From a virus, in IMG/VR virus record IMGVR_UViG_3300031772_000089, positions 1 to 40,831 of that record: a stretch of 40,831 bases of DNA. One strand, 5' to 3'. The translations under genes and the position numbers were made by a program. Positions 1 through 6,043 of this stretch are shown one piece after another. Numbering within the stretch: position 1 is the stretch's first letter; every line of letters begins with the position of its first letter. The notes beneath the pieces are model-generated. The model was not told where the DNA came from. It was given only the letters and a program-made list of their open reading frames with translations, and ran no database searches.

Positions 1-146
1 TTCCACGATTTTACAGCTTTAACTAATCCTAATAGGCCGGCACTTACAAGATCAAAATGACTGCAAACACTAGTAGGAGAGTGCTTACTGACGTTGTATA
101 AGATCAATCCTATAAAGGCGTCATAATGTGCTGTTGTTAATTTCAT
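1..146 (-). CDS. sigma-70-like factor, region 2 (partial, runs off window)
   Basis: Only the first 48 codons are inside the window. The start is ATG at 146, overlapping the stop of the upstream 44-aa gene (ATGA). Residues about 27-46 read HFDLVSAGLLGLVKAVKSW, which resembles the sigma region 2 core (DL-x-Q-x-G-x-x-GL-x-KAV-x-x-F) that binds core RNA polymerase and melts the -10 box. The 242-aa gene at 1016-1744 has the equivalent stretch DLLQTGRIAYCEAMRCF, so this could be a second sigma subunit or half of a split sigma. No region 4 can be seen because of the truncation. The family call rests on one short motif and is moderate. Confidence 0.55.
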   Translation of the reverse strand, partial: MKLTTAHYDAFIGLILYNVSKHSPTSVCSHFDLVSAGLLGLVKAVKSW

Positions 147-277
147 TTAGGACTTCTTACTACCTGACTCCATAACAGTACCATTTGAGTTAATTCTGCT
201 TCTTTTAGTGCTAGCTTTTTTTCTAACTCTTCTATGGTTTTCTTAAGGCTTATTATTTCTTCGTCTTTAGTTCTCAT
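143..277 (-). CDS. small coiled-coil protein, 44 aa
   Basis: ATG at 277 follows a strong GGAAGGAG ribosome site 5 bases upstream. The stop TGA overlaps the ATG of the next gene (ATGA). The protein is a charged heptad-like helix (EEIISLKKTIEELEKKLALK) followed by a more hydrophobic end. Its position just before a sigma-like gene and after another small helical protein suggests a co-translated set. A role as partner or modulator of the sigma-like protein is only a guess from position. No family recognised. Confidence 0.7.
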   Translation of the reverse strand: MRTKDEEIISLKKTIEELEKKLALKEAELTQMVLLWSQVVRSPK

Positions 278-438
278 TTTTTCTCCTTCCTATTCCAACT
301 ATGTTTTTTAGTGAATATATTTTCTTCTTTCTCTTTTTCTGTCATTATTTGCTTATATTCGGCGTCTCTATTTTTAGACTCTAGCTTTGTTACTCTGTCT
401 TTTAGCAGTTTAATTTCTTCTAATATGTTTTCGTTCAT
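274..438 (-). CDS. small charged helical protein, 54 aa
   Basis: Starts at ATG 438 with CTAGGAGAATAA just upstream, inside the end of the HNH gene; its stop overlaps the next start (ATGA). Sequence begins MNENILEEIKLLKDRVTKLE, a short predicted coiled coil, then a very charged tail (EKEKEEN, NRKEKK). Three genes in a row (HNH, this, the 44-aa gene) are linked by overlap, so they are probably translated together. Function unknown. Confidence 0.7.
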   Translation of the reverse strand: MNENILEEIKLLKDRVTKLESKNRDAEYKQIMTEKEKEENIFTKKHSWNRKEKK

Positions 439-735
439 TTATTCTCCTAGTTCATTTAGTATTTTTAGGTAATCTGGACGCCTATGAATTTCAAACCAAA
501 ATATAGTGCTTACTGGGTCCTTATGGAATATAAAGTGGCATTTAGAACATAAGCATATAAGGTTCTTTTCGTCGAATCTTAGTAAGGATTTCTTATAATA
601 TTTGCTTACAATATGGTGGACTTGTGTAGACGGTTCTTTTTCACAGTATTCGCAATTAGGTTTCTGTAATCGTAACCTTGTGCTAAGTTCTTTCCACTTG
701 TTTCTGTTTTTTAGGGCTTTACTTTGTTTTTTCAT
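439..735 (-). CDS. free-standing HNH endonuclease, 98 aa
   Basis: Compact HNH protein. A zinc-binding pair CEYC (about residues 28-31) and CSKC (about 63-66) bracket the catalytic VHHIV (H41/H42), followed by the DEKNLICLCSKCHFIFH segment with the helical asparagine and final histidine. This is the usual ββα-metal nuclease core with almost nothing added, like small phage HNH enzymes that nick DNA during homing or assist packaging. Its start overlaps the end of the upstream gene by 17 bases. Here it sits among regulatory genes rather than next to the terminase, so a homing role is more likely than a packaging role; this is inference. Confidence 0.85.
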   Translation of the reverse strand: MKKQSKALKNRNKWKELSTRLRLQKPNCEYCEKEPSTQVHHIVSKYYKKSLLRFDEKNLICLCSKCHFIFHKDPVSTIFWFEIHRRPDYLKILNELGE

Positions 736-1006
736 CTATACCCCTATTATCTAGTATTCCGTCGTTTCCCTCATCTTCCTCAATGGCGTCTAGGGAATGG
801 TTAGTATCAATCTTATCTAGGATCCAGTCGGTTAATTTTGTTACGGGTCTAGTCCATGGCACCTTACCGCCCCACTTAGTTTTAATTCTACCTATTCTGC
901 TTGAGATCGTTTCGTCTGGGTCACCTAGCAAAATTGAATTACCTAATTGATCCAAAGAAATTAAGACGTTCATTATATACCGGCCGGTTAATTTTAATAA
1001 TTTCAT
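719..1006 (-). CDS. small conserved phage protein with GDPDETISSR motif, 95 aa
   Basis: Start ATG at 1006 is preceded by AAGGAGGTAAT, one of the best ribosome sites in the window, which favours it over the internal ATG 11 codons later. The stretch LDQLGNSILLGDPDETISSR, then TKWGG, W and the acidic AIEEDEG end, matches a small protein family seen widely in phages and prophages. As far as I recall it is annotated hypothetical, often near lysis genes. The hydrophobic N-terminal part plus conserved W and acidic residues suggest a membrane-associated or peptide-binding protein, but the function is unknown. Confidence 0.8.
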   Translation of the reverse strand: MKLLKLTGRYIMNVLISLDQLGNSILLGDPDETISSRIGRIKTKWGGKVPWTRPVTKLTDWILDKIDTNHSLDAIEEDEGNDGILDNRGIDEKTK

Positions 1007-1015
1007 ATTACCTCC

Positions 1016-1744
1016 TTAAATCATCTCAGGTAGTCCTCTATAGTTTTTTCTCCTGTTATATTCCATGTAATAAATTCCATTGTATTTATACTTTTTCTTT
1101 ACCTTCTTCTTTTTCTTTTTAGGCTTGAGTTGGTTCCTTTTAAAAACATCAGATGGTTTTTCCTGTCTCCTCATGCAACGAAAAATCCGGGTTAAAATAT
1201 TGTCCAGCGCCTTATAAGTCAGATTGTTTTTTTTACAAATTTCTGCCATACTTAATCCGTTATAGCGATCTAATATTAACTGCCAGTATTTTTCTAAGGT
1301 GTCTTTTCGTAACGCCCTATACTGTTCATAGTCTAAACTCCAATTTTTGAAGAATAATTTTTTCATATTGTCTAGCATTTCTTTTTCGTCATCAGGTGAA
1401 AAATCATAAACAGTAGGTAAAGTTATTCGCTGGTAGTGCTTATAGTCGTCCTTTTGTTCTTCACCGTTTGCGAATACTGTTCTTATGTCTCCTGCAAGGA
1501 TCCAATTATGGCAAGGGTAATAAAAAGAGTTTATGTGGCTAATAAGTTTTCTTCTAATAACAATCCAAGCAAAACTAGTGAATTTAGTTTTTTTATTAGG
1601 TTTAAAACACCTCATGGCTTCGCAGTAGGCAATTCTACCGGTTTGAAGCAAGTCCTGGTAGTAGTCTTTTTTATAATTTAGCCTGCTTAAAACCGCACCA
1701 GTAAGTTGATCGGCTTCCTCTTGGTTGTAAGTTAATTTAGCCAT
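1016..1744 (-). CDS. phage sigma-70 family RNA polymerase sigma factor, 242 aa
   Basis: Residues about 25-75 form sigma region 2: DLLQTGRIAYCEAMRCF, then FKPNKKTKFTSFAWIVIRRKL, which mirrors the F-P-x-G-x-x-F-x-T-x-A-x-x-x-I-R pattern of regions 2.2-2.4. Residues about 160-195 (NGLSMAEICKKNNLTYKALD...) form a region 4 helix-turn-helix for the -35 box. The C-terminal 40 residues are a lysine-rich tail (KPKKKKKKVKKKYKY) likely to bind nucleic acid. It is the first gene of the leftward operon and diverges from the early rightward operon, a logical place for a switch regulator. ATG at 1744 has no Shine-Dalgarno and lies 7 bases from a TATAAT, so the mRNA may be leaderless. Confidence 0.85.
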   Translation of the reverse strand: MAKLTYNQEEADQLTGAVLSRLNYKKDYYQDLLQTGRIAYCEAMRCFKPNKKTKFTSFAWIVIRRKLISHINSFYYPCHNWILAGDIRTVFANGEEQKDDYKHYQRITLPTVYDFSPDDEKEMLDNMKKLFFKNWSLDYEQYRALRKDTLEKYWQLILDRYNGLSMAEICKKNNLTYKALDNILTRIFRCMRRQEKPSDVFKRNQLKPKKKKKKVKKKYKYNGIYYMEYNRRKNYRGLPEMI

Positions 1745-1751
1745 TGGTTAT

Positions 1752-1757
1752 ATTATA
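1752..1757 (-). promoter_or_regulatory. candidate -10 box for sigma gene (possible leaderless mRNA)
   Basis: A perfect TATAAT on the minus strand, preceded by GTTG, ends only 7 bases before the ATG at 1744. Transcription starting 6-8 bases downstream of the -10 would begin at or next to the start codon. The -35 region is poor (TTTTTA-like). Confidence 0.45.
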
Positions 1758-1793
1758 CAACGTTTTTGGTGAATAAAAACATTCATTTATTTC

Positions 1794-1821
1794 TTGAATT
1801 AATTAAATATTAGCATATACT
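1794..1821 (+). promoter_or_regulatory. promoter of rightward early operon
   Basis: TTGAAT (1794-1799), 16-base spacer, TATACT (1816-1821), followed by the AAGGAG site and ATG of the 97-aa gene. Good host sigma-70 type promoter. Confidence 0.7.
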
Positions 1822-1842
1822 AAACAAAACTAAAAGGAGAAT

Positions 1843-2136
1843 ATGAGTAAACCAACACCACTACAGGCTACGTTAGTTATGTATTGTGGGCAGATCTTAT
1901 ACGACTTTCACATGGTAGAACACCCGCCTAAAATACTACAAAAGAAATTATGGTTATATAGGCTATTATGGCGTTTTAGAAAGCTTATATTACCTAAAGA
2001 AAATATTGAGCCTATTCTTAGACGTATGTTTGAAGACATGGGTGTAAGTATTTTGTATATACACCAACTTGTTAGCTTATATGGCGATCTTTATGACGGT
2101 AAAATACCAAGAATAATAAGTGTGGATCCGCACTAA
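1843..2136 (+). CDS. hypothetical early protein, 97 aa
   Basis: First gene of the rightward operon, with AAGGAG placed 3 bases before the ATG. The protein is basic and rich in aromatic residues in its first half (LWLYRLLWRFRKLILPKEN) and ends acidic. No signal peptide, membrane span or known domain is evident. As the most promoter-proximal gene of an early-type operon it could be a host-takeover or regulatory factor, but this is position-based inference only. It is followed by about 700 bases without a convincing protein gene. Confidence 0.75.
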   Translation: MSKPTPLQATLVMYCGQILYDFHMVEHPPKILQKKLWLYRLLWRFRKLILPKENIEPILRRMFEDMGVSILYIHQLVSLYGDLYDGKIPRIISVDPH

Positions 2137-2150
2137 TATTGTTAATAATT

Positions 2151-2178
2151 TTGGATCCCTTCAATTATTTAATATATT
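2151..2178 (+). promoter_or_regulatory. candidate promoter of structured RNA
   Basis: TTGGAT (2151-2156), 16-base spacer, TATATT (2173-2178). It sits about 30 bases before the first stem of the structured region. No ribosome site or convincing reading frame follows. Confidence 0.45.
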
Positions 2179-2184
2179 ATTTGT

Positions 2185-2560
2185 TGTATTATTAAAAGTG
2201 TGGACCAGTGTTTATAACCGGTAAGGTTAAGTTGTTGAAACACCACATCCCCCTAGTAGAAACCTTAGGCTTGTATAAGGCTCCTATTTAGAAGGATGTA
2301 GTGTTGTGTCTAAAACCGTATAAGGTTTAAGAGTCGATGACACCACTGAGCATATTCTGGTCTATTAAGCTCATATCCGATGCCTGGCTTAGCGGGTTAC
2401 GGTTAGCGTTCAACCCAATTACGGATATTCCCCGACTACTAACGGTCCCGGGCGTAAGTATTCTACCCGGTCGATCACTGTGCTTTTTAAACTGTTCCGG
2501 TTGTCCATGTTTCAGGCTACCCGGTCTAACAGCAGAACGTCTCAAGCCTTTTCGTTCTTT
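2185..2560 (+). ncRNA. candidate large structured noncoding RNA
   Basis: The region is visibly less A/T-rich than its flanks and is packed with complementary segments: GTGTTT 2208-2213 with AAACAC 2238-2243, enclosing TAACC/GGTTA; ACATCC 2245-2250 with GGATGT 2294-2299, enclosing CCTTA/TAAGG; AAACC/GGTTT 2313-2328; TGAGC/GCTCA 2347-2373; ATATCCG 2373-2379 with CGGATAT 2422-2428, enclosing GGGTT/AACCC; CCGGG/CCCGG 2448-2470; CTGTTCCGG 2492-2500 with CCGG...AACAG 2521-2532; AGAACG/CGTTCT 2534-2558 followed by a T-rich run. A promoter-like sequence lies upstream. ORFs on both strands lack ribosome sites and look random. Strand is assigned from promoter and 3' hairpin and is not certain. It is not a tRNA, and I could not find a group I intron core. 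Large phage RNAs such as GOLLD or ROOL are a conceptual comparison only. Confidence 0.5.
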
Positions 2561-2683
2561 AATATTCATACTTAGATCATACAAGAAAACTTTTTTTATA
2601 CCTCTTAAATAATATTTTTTTGTTACCAAAAATAGATGCAGGTAAATAGAATTATTTTAGTGAAAGAAATAGTAAGATTTATG

Positions 2684-2712
2684 TTGTCTAAAGTTTTATT
2701 ATTATGTATAAT
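2684..2712 (+). promoter_or_regulatory. strong promoter ahead of leader RNA
   Basis: TTGTCT (2684-2689), 17-base spacer, perfect TATAAT (2707-2712). The expected start, about 2719, coincides with the first base of the 5' stem. The 14 bases TGTATAATGGTTGT recur exactly on the minus strand at 30436-30449. Confidence 0.75.
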
Positions 2713-2717
2713 GGTTG

Positions 2718-2811
2718 TGAAGATCATGCAGGACAAAAAACAACTTGAACCAGTAGCAGGAGCATCGTTAGCACACCTACCGCATGATCTTCAACTCCTG
2801 TCTACTGGTTC
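2718..2811 (+). promoter_or_regulatory. leader RNA with two interlocked long stems (pseudoknot or switch)
   Basis: TGAAGATCATGC (2718-2729) is perfectly complementary to GCATGATCTTCA (2782-2793). GAACCAGTAGCAGGAG (2747-2762) pairs with CTCCTGTCTACTGGTTC (2795-2811) with one bulged T. The order is A-B-A'-B', so the two stems cannot nest: they must form either a pseudoknot with loops of about 17, 19 and 1 bases, or two mutually exclusive hairpins. The element begins at the predicted transcription start and ends 8 bases before the AAGGAG that serves the next gene. That layout suggests control of translation or RNA stability. No known riboswitch class is recognised. Confidence 0.65.
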
Positions 2812-2831
2812 TTCTTATAAGGAGAATGGTT

Positions 2832-3386
2832 ATGTCTAATAGTTATTATGAAGCAATTGTTTCGGACGTAAAAGGTTGTAAGCTAAATAAAAAAGTGCAA
2901 AAATTATTTAAAGGCAAAACACTAAGCGAAGACGGAAAAACATTAAAGGTAGTTGGATGTTATGAGTATTCAGGTCCCTTTAGTCTTTTAGTTTTTGACG
3001 GAATAGAGCAATATAAAGAATTAGCAAAAATTAAAGACGGACTACTTTGGAGTTTTAAAGACGAAGGAGAACTAACAAAAGTAGAAATCTCTATTAATAA
3101 GAAGTGGCATACAGTTGCTTTATTTAATGAGAACCTACAATTTCTAGACATTATTTATTATGATCTAAAACATAGTTTAGAAAGAAAAGAAACAGTTGAT
3201 CTAATGGCACTACTTGAAAACATAAGAGGAATTATTGCCGACAGAAAACATGAAGACACCTATGGGTTAACAGAAATTGATCTGTTGAATATAAAGAAAG
3301 CGGATCTACTAAACCAAGTAGAAAGTATAAAACAAGAAATAAAAGCAAAGAAACATAAAGATGCCGTTGAACCAGAATTATTCTAA
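2832..3386 (+). CDS. hypothetical early protein, 184 aa
   Basis: I choose ATG 2832 because AAGGAG lies 7 bases upstream; an in-frame ATG at 2784 would sit inside the leader stem and has no ribosome site. The first 120 residues look like a mixed alpha/beta fold (LKVVGCYEYSGPFSLLVFDG, then WHTVALF and LDIIYYDL). The last 50 are a charged helix (DLLNIKKADLLNQVESIKQE) likely to be coiled coil. No known domain is recognised. Its translation is probably governed by the interlocked leader immediately upstream. It precedes the methyltransferase gene by 8 bases and should be co-transcribed. Confidence 0.8.
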   Translation: MSNSYYEAIVSDVKGCKLNKKVQKLFKGKTLSEDGKTLKVVGCYEYSGPFSLLVFDGIEQYKELAKIKDGLLWSFKDEGELTKVEISINKKWHTVALFNENLQFLDIIYYDLKHSLERKETVDLMALLENIRGIIADRKHEDTYGLTEIDLLNIKKADLLNQVESIKQEIKAKKHKDAVEPELF

Positions 3387-3394
3387 GGAGCGTT

Positions 3395-4381
3395 ATGGGC
3401 GAACAAAATTCACTAGTTATATTTACTAAGGCTTCTCAAATGTTAGCGGAGGCAGTTACAGTACAAAAGGCTAAAGAGCTAAAGGACCTTGCATTAACCG
3501 CTGCTGACTGGGCAAAAAGGAAGGGCATGGGTCAACAAGCTATTGCTTATGCTCAGTCTTATGCTTTACAGGCAGAACGCAGAATGGGCGAAATGCTTAA
3601 GACAACAGAAAGAAATAAGGGCGCAAAAGGTATAGGTAGGAGTGCGGTCATGTCCAGTGACCGCACTCCTACCCTTAAAGACATAGGTATTACAAAGAAC
3701 GAATCGGCAAGGGCGCAAAAGGTAGCAGATATTAACGAAGATATATTTTCTGAAATTATTAGCGGAGAAAAACCAATAACAAAAGCACTAGGAGAACTAA
3801 AACTAGCAGAACGCAGAACCGACATTAAACGACAAAAATCCGACATAGCATCCGGTAAAACAAAACTACCAGAAGGTAAATACGAAATTATTGTAATAGA
3901 TCCTCCTTGGCGTTATAGCGAAAAAGAAGATGCTGGTTACGACTCTAATAGTTTTCGTGGCACAACACCTTACCCTACCATGTCTATAGACGAAATTAAG
4001 AAGCTTAAACTACCTGCCTCTAACGACTGTATAGTATGGCTATGGACTACTCAGAAGCATTTAAAGTATGCATTCGGTATATTAGAGTCTTGGGGTTTTG
4101 AGGATAAGGCTATACTAACGTGGTGTAAAAATAAGATGGGTATAGGTAAGTGGCTTAGGTCTAAATCTGAGTTTTGCATTATGGCAGTTAAAGGTAAACC
4201 TAAAATTAACCTTACAAACCAGACTACCGTTCTTAATGCAGACGCAAGAGAACATAGTCGTAAGCCAGATGAGTTTTATAGCATGGTAGACGAACTTTGT
4301 ATAGGCAGAAAGTTAGACTATTTTAGCAGAGAAAGTAGAAAGGGTTGGGACAGTCATGGCGTTGAAGCTAGTAAATTCTAA
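3395..4381 (+). CDS. MT-A70 family DNA N6-adenine methyltransferase with N-terminal ParB/HTH-like region, 328 aa
   Basis: The C-terminal half (about 160-320) carries the MT-A70 signature DPPWRY (about 171-176), then WLWTTQKHL, ILTWCKNKMGIGKWLRS and EHSRKPDEFYSMVDEL. These are the catalytic DPPW and the substrate/SAM pocket of enzymes that methylate adenine at N6. The N-terminal half (AERRMGEML, then TPTLKDIGITKNESARAQK) is the helical DNA-binding fusion common in phage members. Likely roles are protection from host restriction or marking phage DNA for regulation. AAGGAG precedes the ATG. The gene contains a perfect 16-bp inverted repeat at 3635-3673. A nuclease-like gene follows directly. Confidence 0.9.
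   Translation: MGEQNSLVIFTKASQMLAEAVTVQKAKELKDLALTAADWAKRKGMGQQAIAYAQSYALQAERRMGEMLKTTERNKGAKGIGRSAVMSSDRTPTLKDIGITKNESARAQKVADINEDIFSEIISGEKPITKALGELKLAERRTDIKRQKSDIASGKTKLPEGKYEIIVIDPPWRYSEKEDAGYDSNSFRGTTPYPTMSIDEIKKLKLPASNDCIVWLWTTQKHLKYAFGILESWGFEDKAILTWCKNKMGIGKWLRSKSEFCIMAVKGKPKINLTNQTTVLNADAREHSRKPDEFYSMVDELCIGRKLDYFSRESRKGWDSHGVEASKF
3635..3673 (+). repeat. perfect 16-bp inverted repeat inside methyltransferase gene
   Basis: GGTAGGAGTGCGGTCA (3635-3650) and its exact complement (3658-3673) flank a 7-base loop. G/C-rich compared with its surroundings. It encodes the linker between the N-terminal region and the catalytic domain, and no T-run follows. Confidence 0.85.
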
Positions 4382-4394
4382 AAGGAGTAATAAT

Positions 4395-5063
4395 ATGTTG
4401 ACAAGCGATATAAGAAAAATGATGGAAGAATGTAAACCGGTATATAAGTTTGATGAATGTAATAAGGGTAATGAACCTTATAAAGAGAAGGCGAATACTT
4501 TAATAAAGGAGTTTTTTGGAGCAGAAGAAATTACTCCAGCAAATAACGCACAAGCAGACTATAATGGTACAGACTTCGTTATTACTAACTCTAAAGGGTT
4601 ACGACAAACTATAGACGTTAAATATATGAACACGCCTCTTTATGAGGAAAACAAAATAATTATTGAAGTAGACCATATTAACATAGACGGAACATTTAGG
4701 CGTTTAGGATGGTCGTTTCAACAAGACAAGAATACCGACTGGATTGTTTATTATTTTAGGAAGGCAAATAAAATTAGAGTTATACCGTTTTTGCTATTAA
4801 GAAAAATATGTATTATTAAAAAAGACTTATGGATTACAAAATACACTACGGGAGGAGCAAGAAATCCAGGTTATACTACTAGATGTATTTTTTTGCCAGT
4901 CAGTGAATATATAGATGCAGAAAAAGAAATATTAATTGTCGAACCGGTTGTGCAAACATGTGCTAAACCGGTTTCTGTTAAGGCAAATTTACCCGAACAG
5001 AAATATGAACCAAAAGCAGAAAAAATTACATGGGATGATACTATTTATGGAGTAATAACATGA
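4395..5063 (+). CDS. predicted PD-(D/E)XK-fold nuclease, 222 aa
   Basis: ATG 4395 has AAAGGAG 8 bases upstream; the longer in-frame start overlaps the methyltransferase and lacks a site. Around residues 35-75 the pattern E...YNGTDFVI...QTIDVKYM fits the core of PD-(D/E)XK nucleases (acidic D in GTDF, then D-x-K in DVK), followed by a hydrophobic strand TDWIVYYF typical of the fold. Candidates are a Holliday-junction or structure-specific nuclease, or a restriction-like partner of the methyltransferase. The C-terminal 60 residues look less ordered. It overlaps the next gene by ATGA. The family assignment is inferred from motif spacing only. Confidence 0.6.
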   Translation: MLTSDIRKMMEECKPVYKFDECNKGNEPYKEKANTLIKEFFGAEEITPANNAQADYNGTDFVITNSKGLRQTIDVKYMNTPLYEENKIIIEVDHINIDGTFRRLGWSFQQDKNTDWIVYYFRKANKIRVIPFLLLRKICIIKKDLWITKYTTGGARNPGYTTRCIFLPVSEYIDAEKEILIVEPVVQTCAKPVSVKANLPEQKYEPKAEKITWDDTIYGVIT

Positions 5064-5278
5064 CTCAAGACGAACAAGAGCAGATAGAAGAGCAATTAGA
5101 ATCCGCTAGAGCAGCTAATGATAATTTAGGTACCGATGATATTATTTTGAAAGAAGGAGATTATACCATAAGAGGTTGGCCGGTTAACGTAAAAAAATAC
5201 TTATATAAAGAAGCGTATACTTGCGAAGGTAAAACAACAATTGGTAGAAGGATTTATATTCGTGGAGAACCGGTCTAA
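5060..5278 (+). CDS. hypothetical protein, 72 aa
   Basis: Start overlaps the preceding stop (ATGA), with GGAG 9 bases upstream. Acidic helical N-terminus (DEQEQIEEQLESARAANDN) followed by a short beta-rich C-terminus (GDYTIRGWPVN, GRRIYIRGEPV). No family recognised. It is in the middle of a compact operon of small genes, each with its own AAAGGAG. Confidence 0.75.
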   Translation: MTQDEQEQIEEQLESARAANDNLGTDDIILKEGDYTIRGWPVNVKKYLYKEAYTCEGKTTIGRRIYIRGEPV

Positions 5279-5297
5279 AAATTAAAGGAGTAAAATT

Positions 5298-5465
5298 ATG
5301 AGTGCAGTATGCGGATGCAGTTCTAAAATAGACATGAGTAAATTTGACGAAATAACGGATATAAACTTTTATGAGGTTGTTGAAAAGAAAAATCCTAAAA
5401 ACAAAATTAGAATTATGGTACAGACGGTAAAGAAGGCAAGGAAACAAAAAAGTAAGAAAAACTAA
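5298..5465 (+). CDS. small basic protein with CGC motif, 55 aa
   Basis: ATG 5298 follows AAAGGAGTAAAATT. The protein starts MSAVCGCSSKIDMSKFDE and ends in a lysine/arginine-rich tail (KKARKQKSKKN). The N-terminal CGC could bind a metal or form a disulfide, and the basic end suggests nucleic-acid binding. No homologue recognised. Its ribosome site, spacing and operon position support it as a real gene. Confidence 0.65.
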   Translation: MSAVCGCSSKIDMSKFDEITDINFYEVVEKKNPKNKIRIMVQTVKKARKQKSKKN

Positions 5466-5477
5466 AGGAGAATAATT

Positions 5478-5639
5478 ATGCTTAGTTTTATTGCACTTGC
5501 CGTTTGTCTATTAACATCGCTTATGTGTTATATTATGTCGCTTTGCTATATTAGTCATGGCGATGTTAACAAGGCGATCTATTATGTTTTAACTGCTATT
5601 TTATTTAACTTAGTGGCTACTATGAATAAGAAAAACTAA
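5478..5639 (+). CDS. small membrane protein, two predicted spans, 53 aa
   Basis: AAAGGAGAATAATT precedes ATG 5478. Residues 3-24 (SFIALAVCLLTSLMCYIMSL) and about 34-49 (IYYVLTAILFNLVAT) are hydrophobic, joined by a short polar turn (SHGDVNK), and the protein ends NKKN. This is a hairpin membrane protein. Early phage membrane peptides often alter the host envelope or exclude other phages, but nothing in the sequence identifies the role. Confidence 0.7.
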   Translation: MLSFIALAVCLLTSLMCYIMSLCYISHGDVNKAIYYVLTAILFNLVATMNKKN

Positions 5640-5648
5640 AGGAGCAGT

Positions 5649-5837
5649 ATGAAAGGTGAAAAAATAATGTCAATAATTCTTATAAAGCTTTTTAAGGGTT
5701 GCTACTTAAATGGATTACTAGATCAATTAGAAAATGACGATCCAATTCTTAAAGTTGGAGAAGACGGAGAAACTAATTTTAGTGAAAGCGAAATAGAGTA
5801 CCTAAAGAAATTAGCAAAAAGGTTTCCAAATAAATAG
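5649..5837 (+). CDS. hypothetical protein, 62 aa
   Basis: AAAGGAG sits 4 bases before ATG 5649; a second ATG six codons later is possible. The N-terminal 25 residues are hydrophobic/amphipathic (IMSIILIKLFKGCYLNGLL), the rest acidic (ENDDPILKVGEDGETN) with a final charged helix. No domain recognised. Confidence 0.65.
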   Translation: MKGEKIMSIILIKLFKGCYLNGLLDQLENDDPILKVGEDGETNFSESEIEYLKKLAKRFPNK

Positions 5838-5843
5838 GTTAAA

Positions 5844-6029
5844 ATGAACGATTACCAACGACAACTTATACGTGAAGCAATAGACGATTTATGGTATAGT
5901 ATATTTGAAAAGAAACCTAATTGCTATGATATGGTGATTAAAAAGGATATAACAATAAACGACATAAAGAAATTACTACAAACAGCGCATATTAGGATAC
6001 ATCATTATACAAGTTACGAACAATACTAA
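5844..6029 (+). CDS. hypothetical protein, 61 aa
   Basis: Starts 6 bases after the preceding stop with only a weak site (TAGGTTAAA), so translation is probably coupled. Sequence shows aromatic and charged residues without recognisable motif (LWYSIFEKKPNCYDMV, HIRIHHYTSYEQY). Small helical protein of unknown function. Confidence 0.6.
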   Translation: MNDYQRQLIREAIDDLWYSIFEKKPNCYDMVIKKDITINDIKKLLQTAHIRIHHYTSYEQY

Positions 6030-6043
6030 TTAAAGGACTAACT

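Noticed and set aside
2185-2560. Group I intron or tmRNA
   Set aside because: A GACTA...ACGGTC string resembles part of the group I core, but no matching TAGTC partner or P/Q core follows, and neighbouring genes are not split. No tRNA-like ends for tmRNA.
2327-2629. 100-aa minus-strand frame and 91-aa plus-strand frame across 2327-2629
   Set aside because: Both lack ribosome sites, one starts with TTG, and their residues look random. The base-pairing pattern explains the sequence better.
2636-2839. 67-aa plus-strand frame
   Set aside because: It spans the -10 box and both stems of the leader, has no ribosome site, and ends inside the real start region of the next gene.
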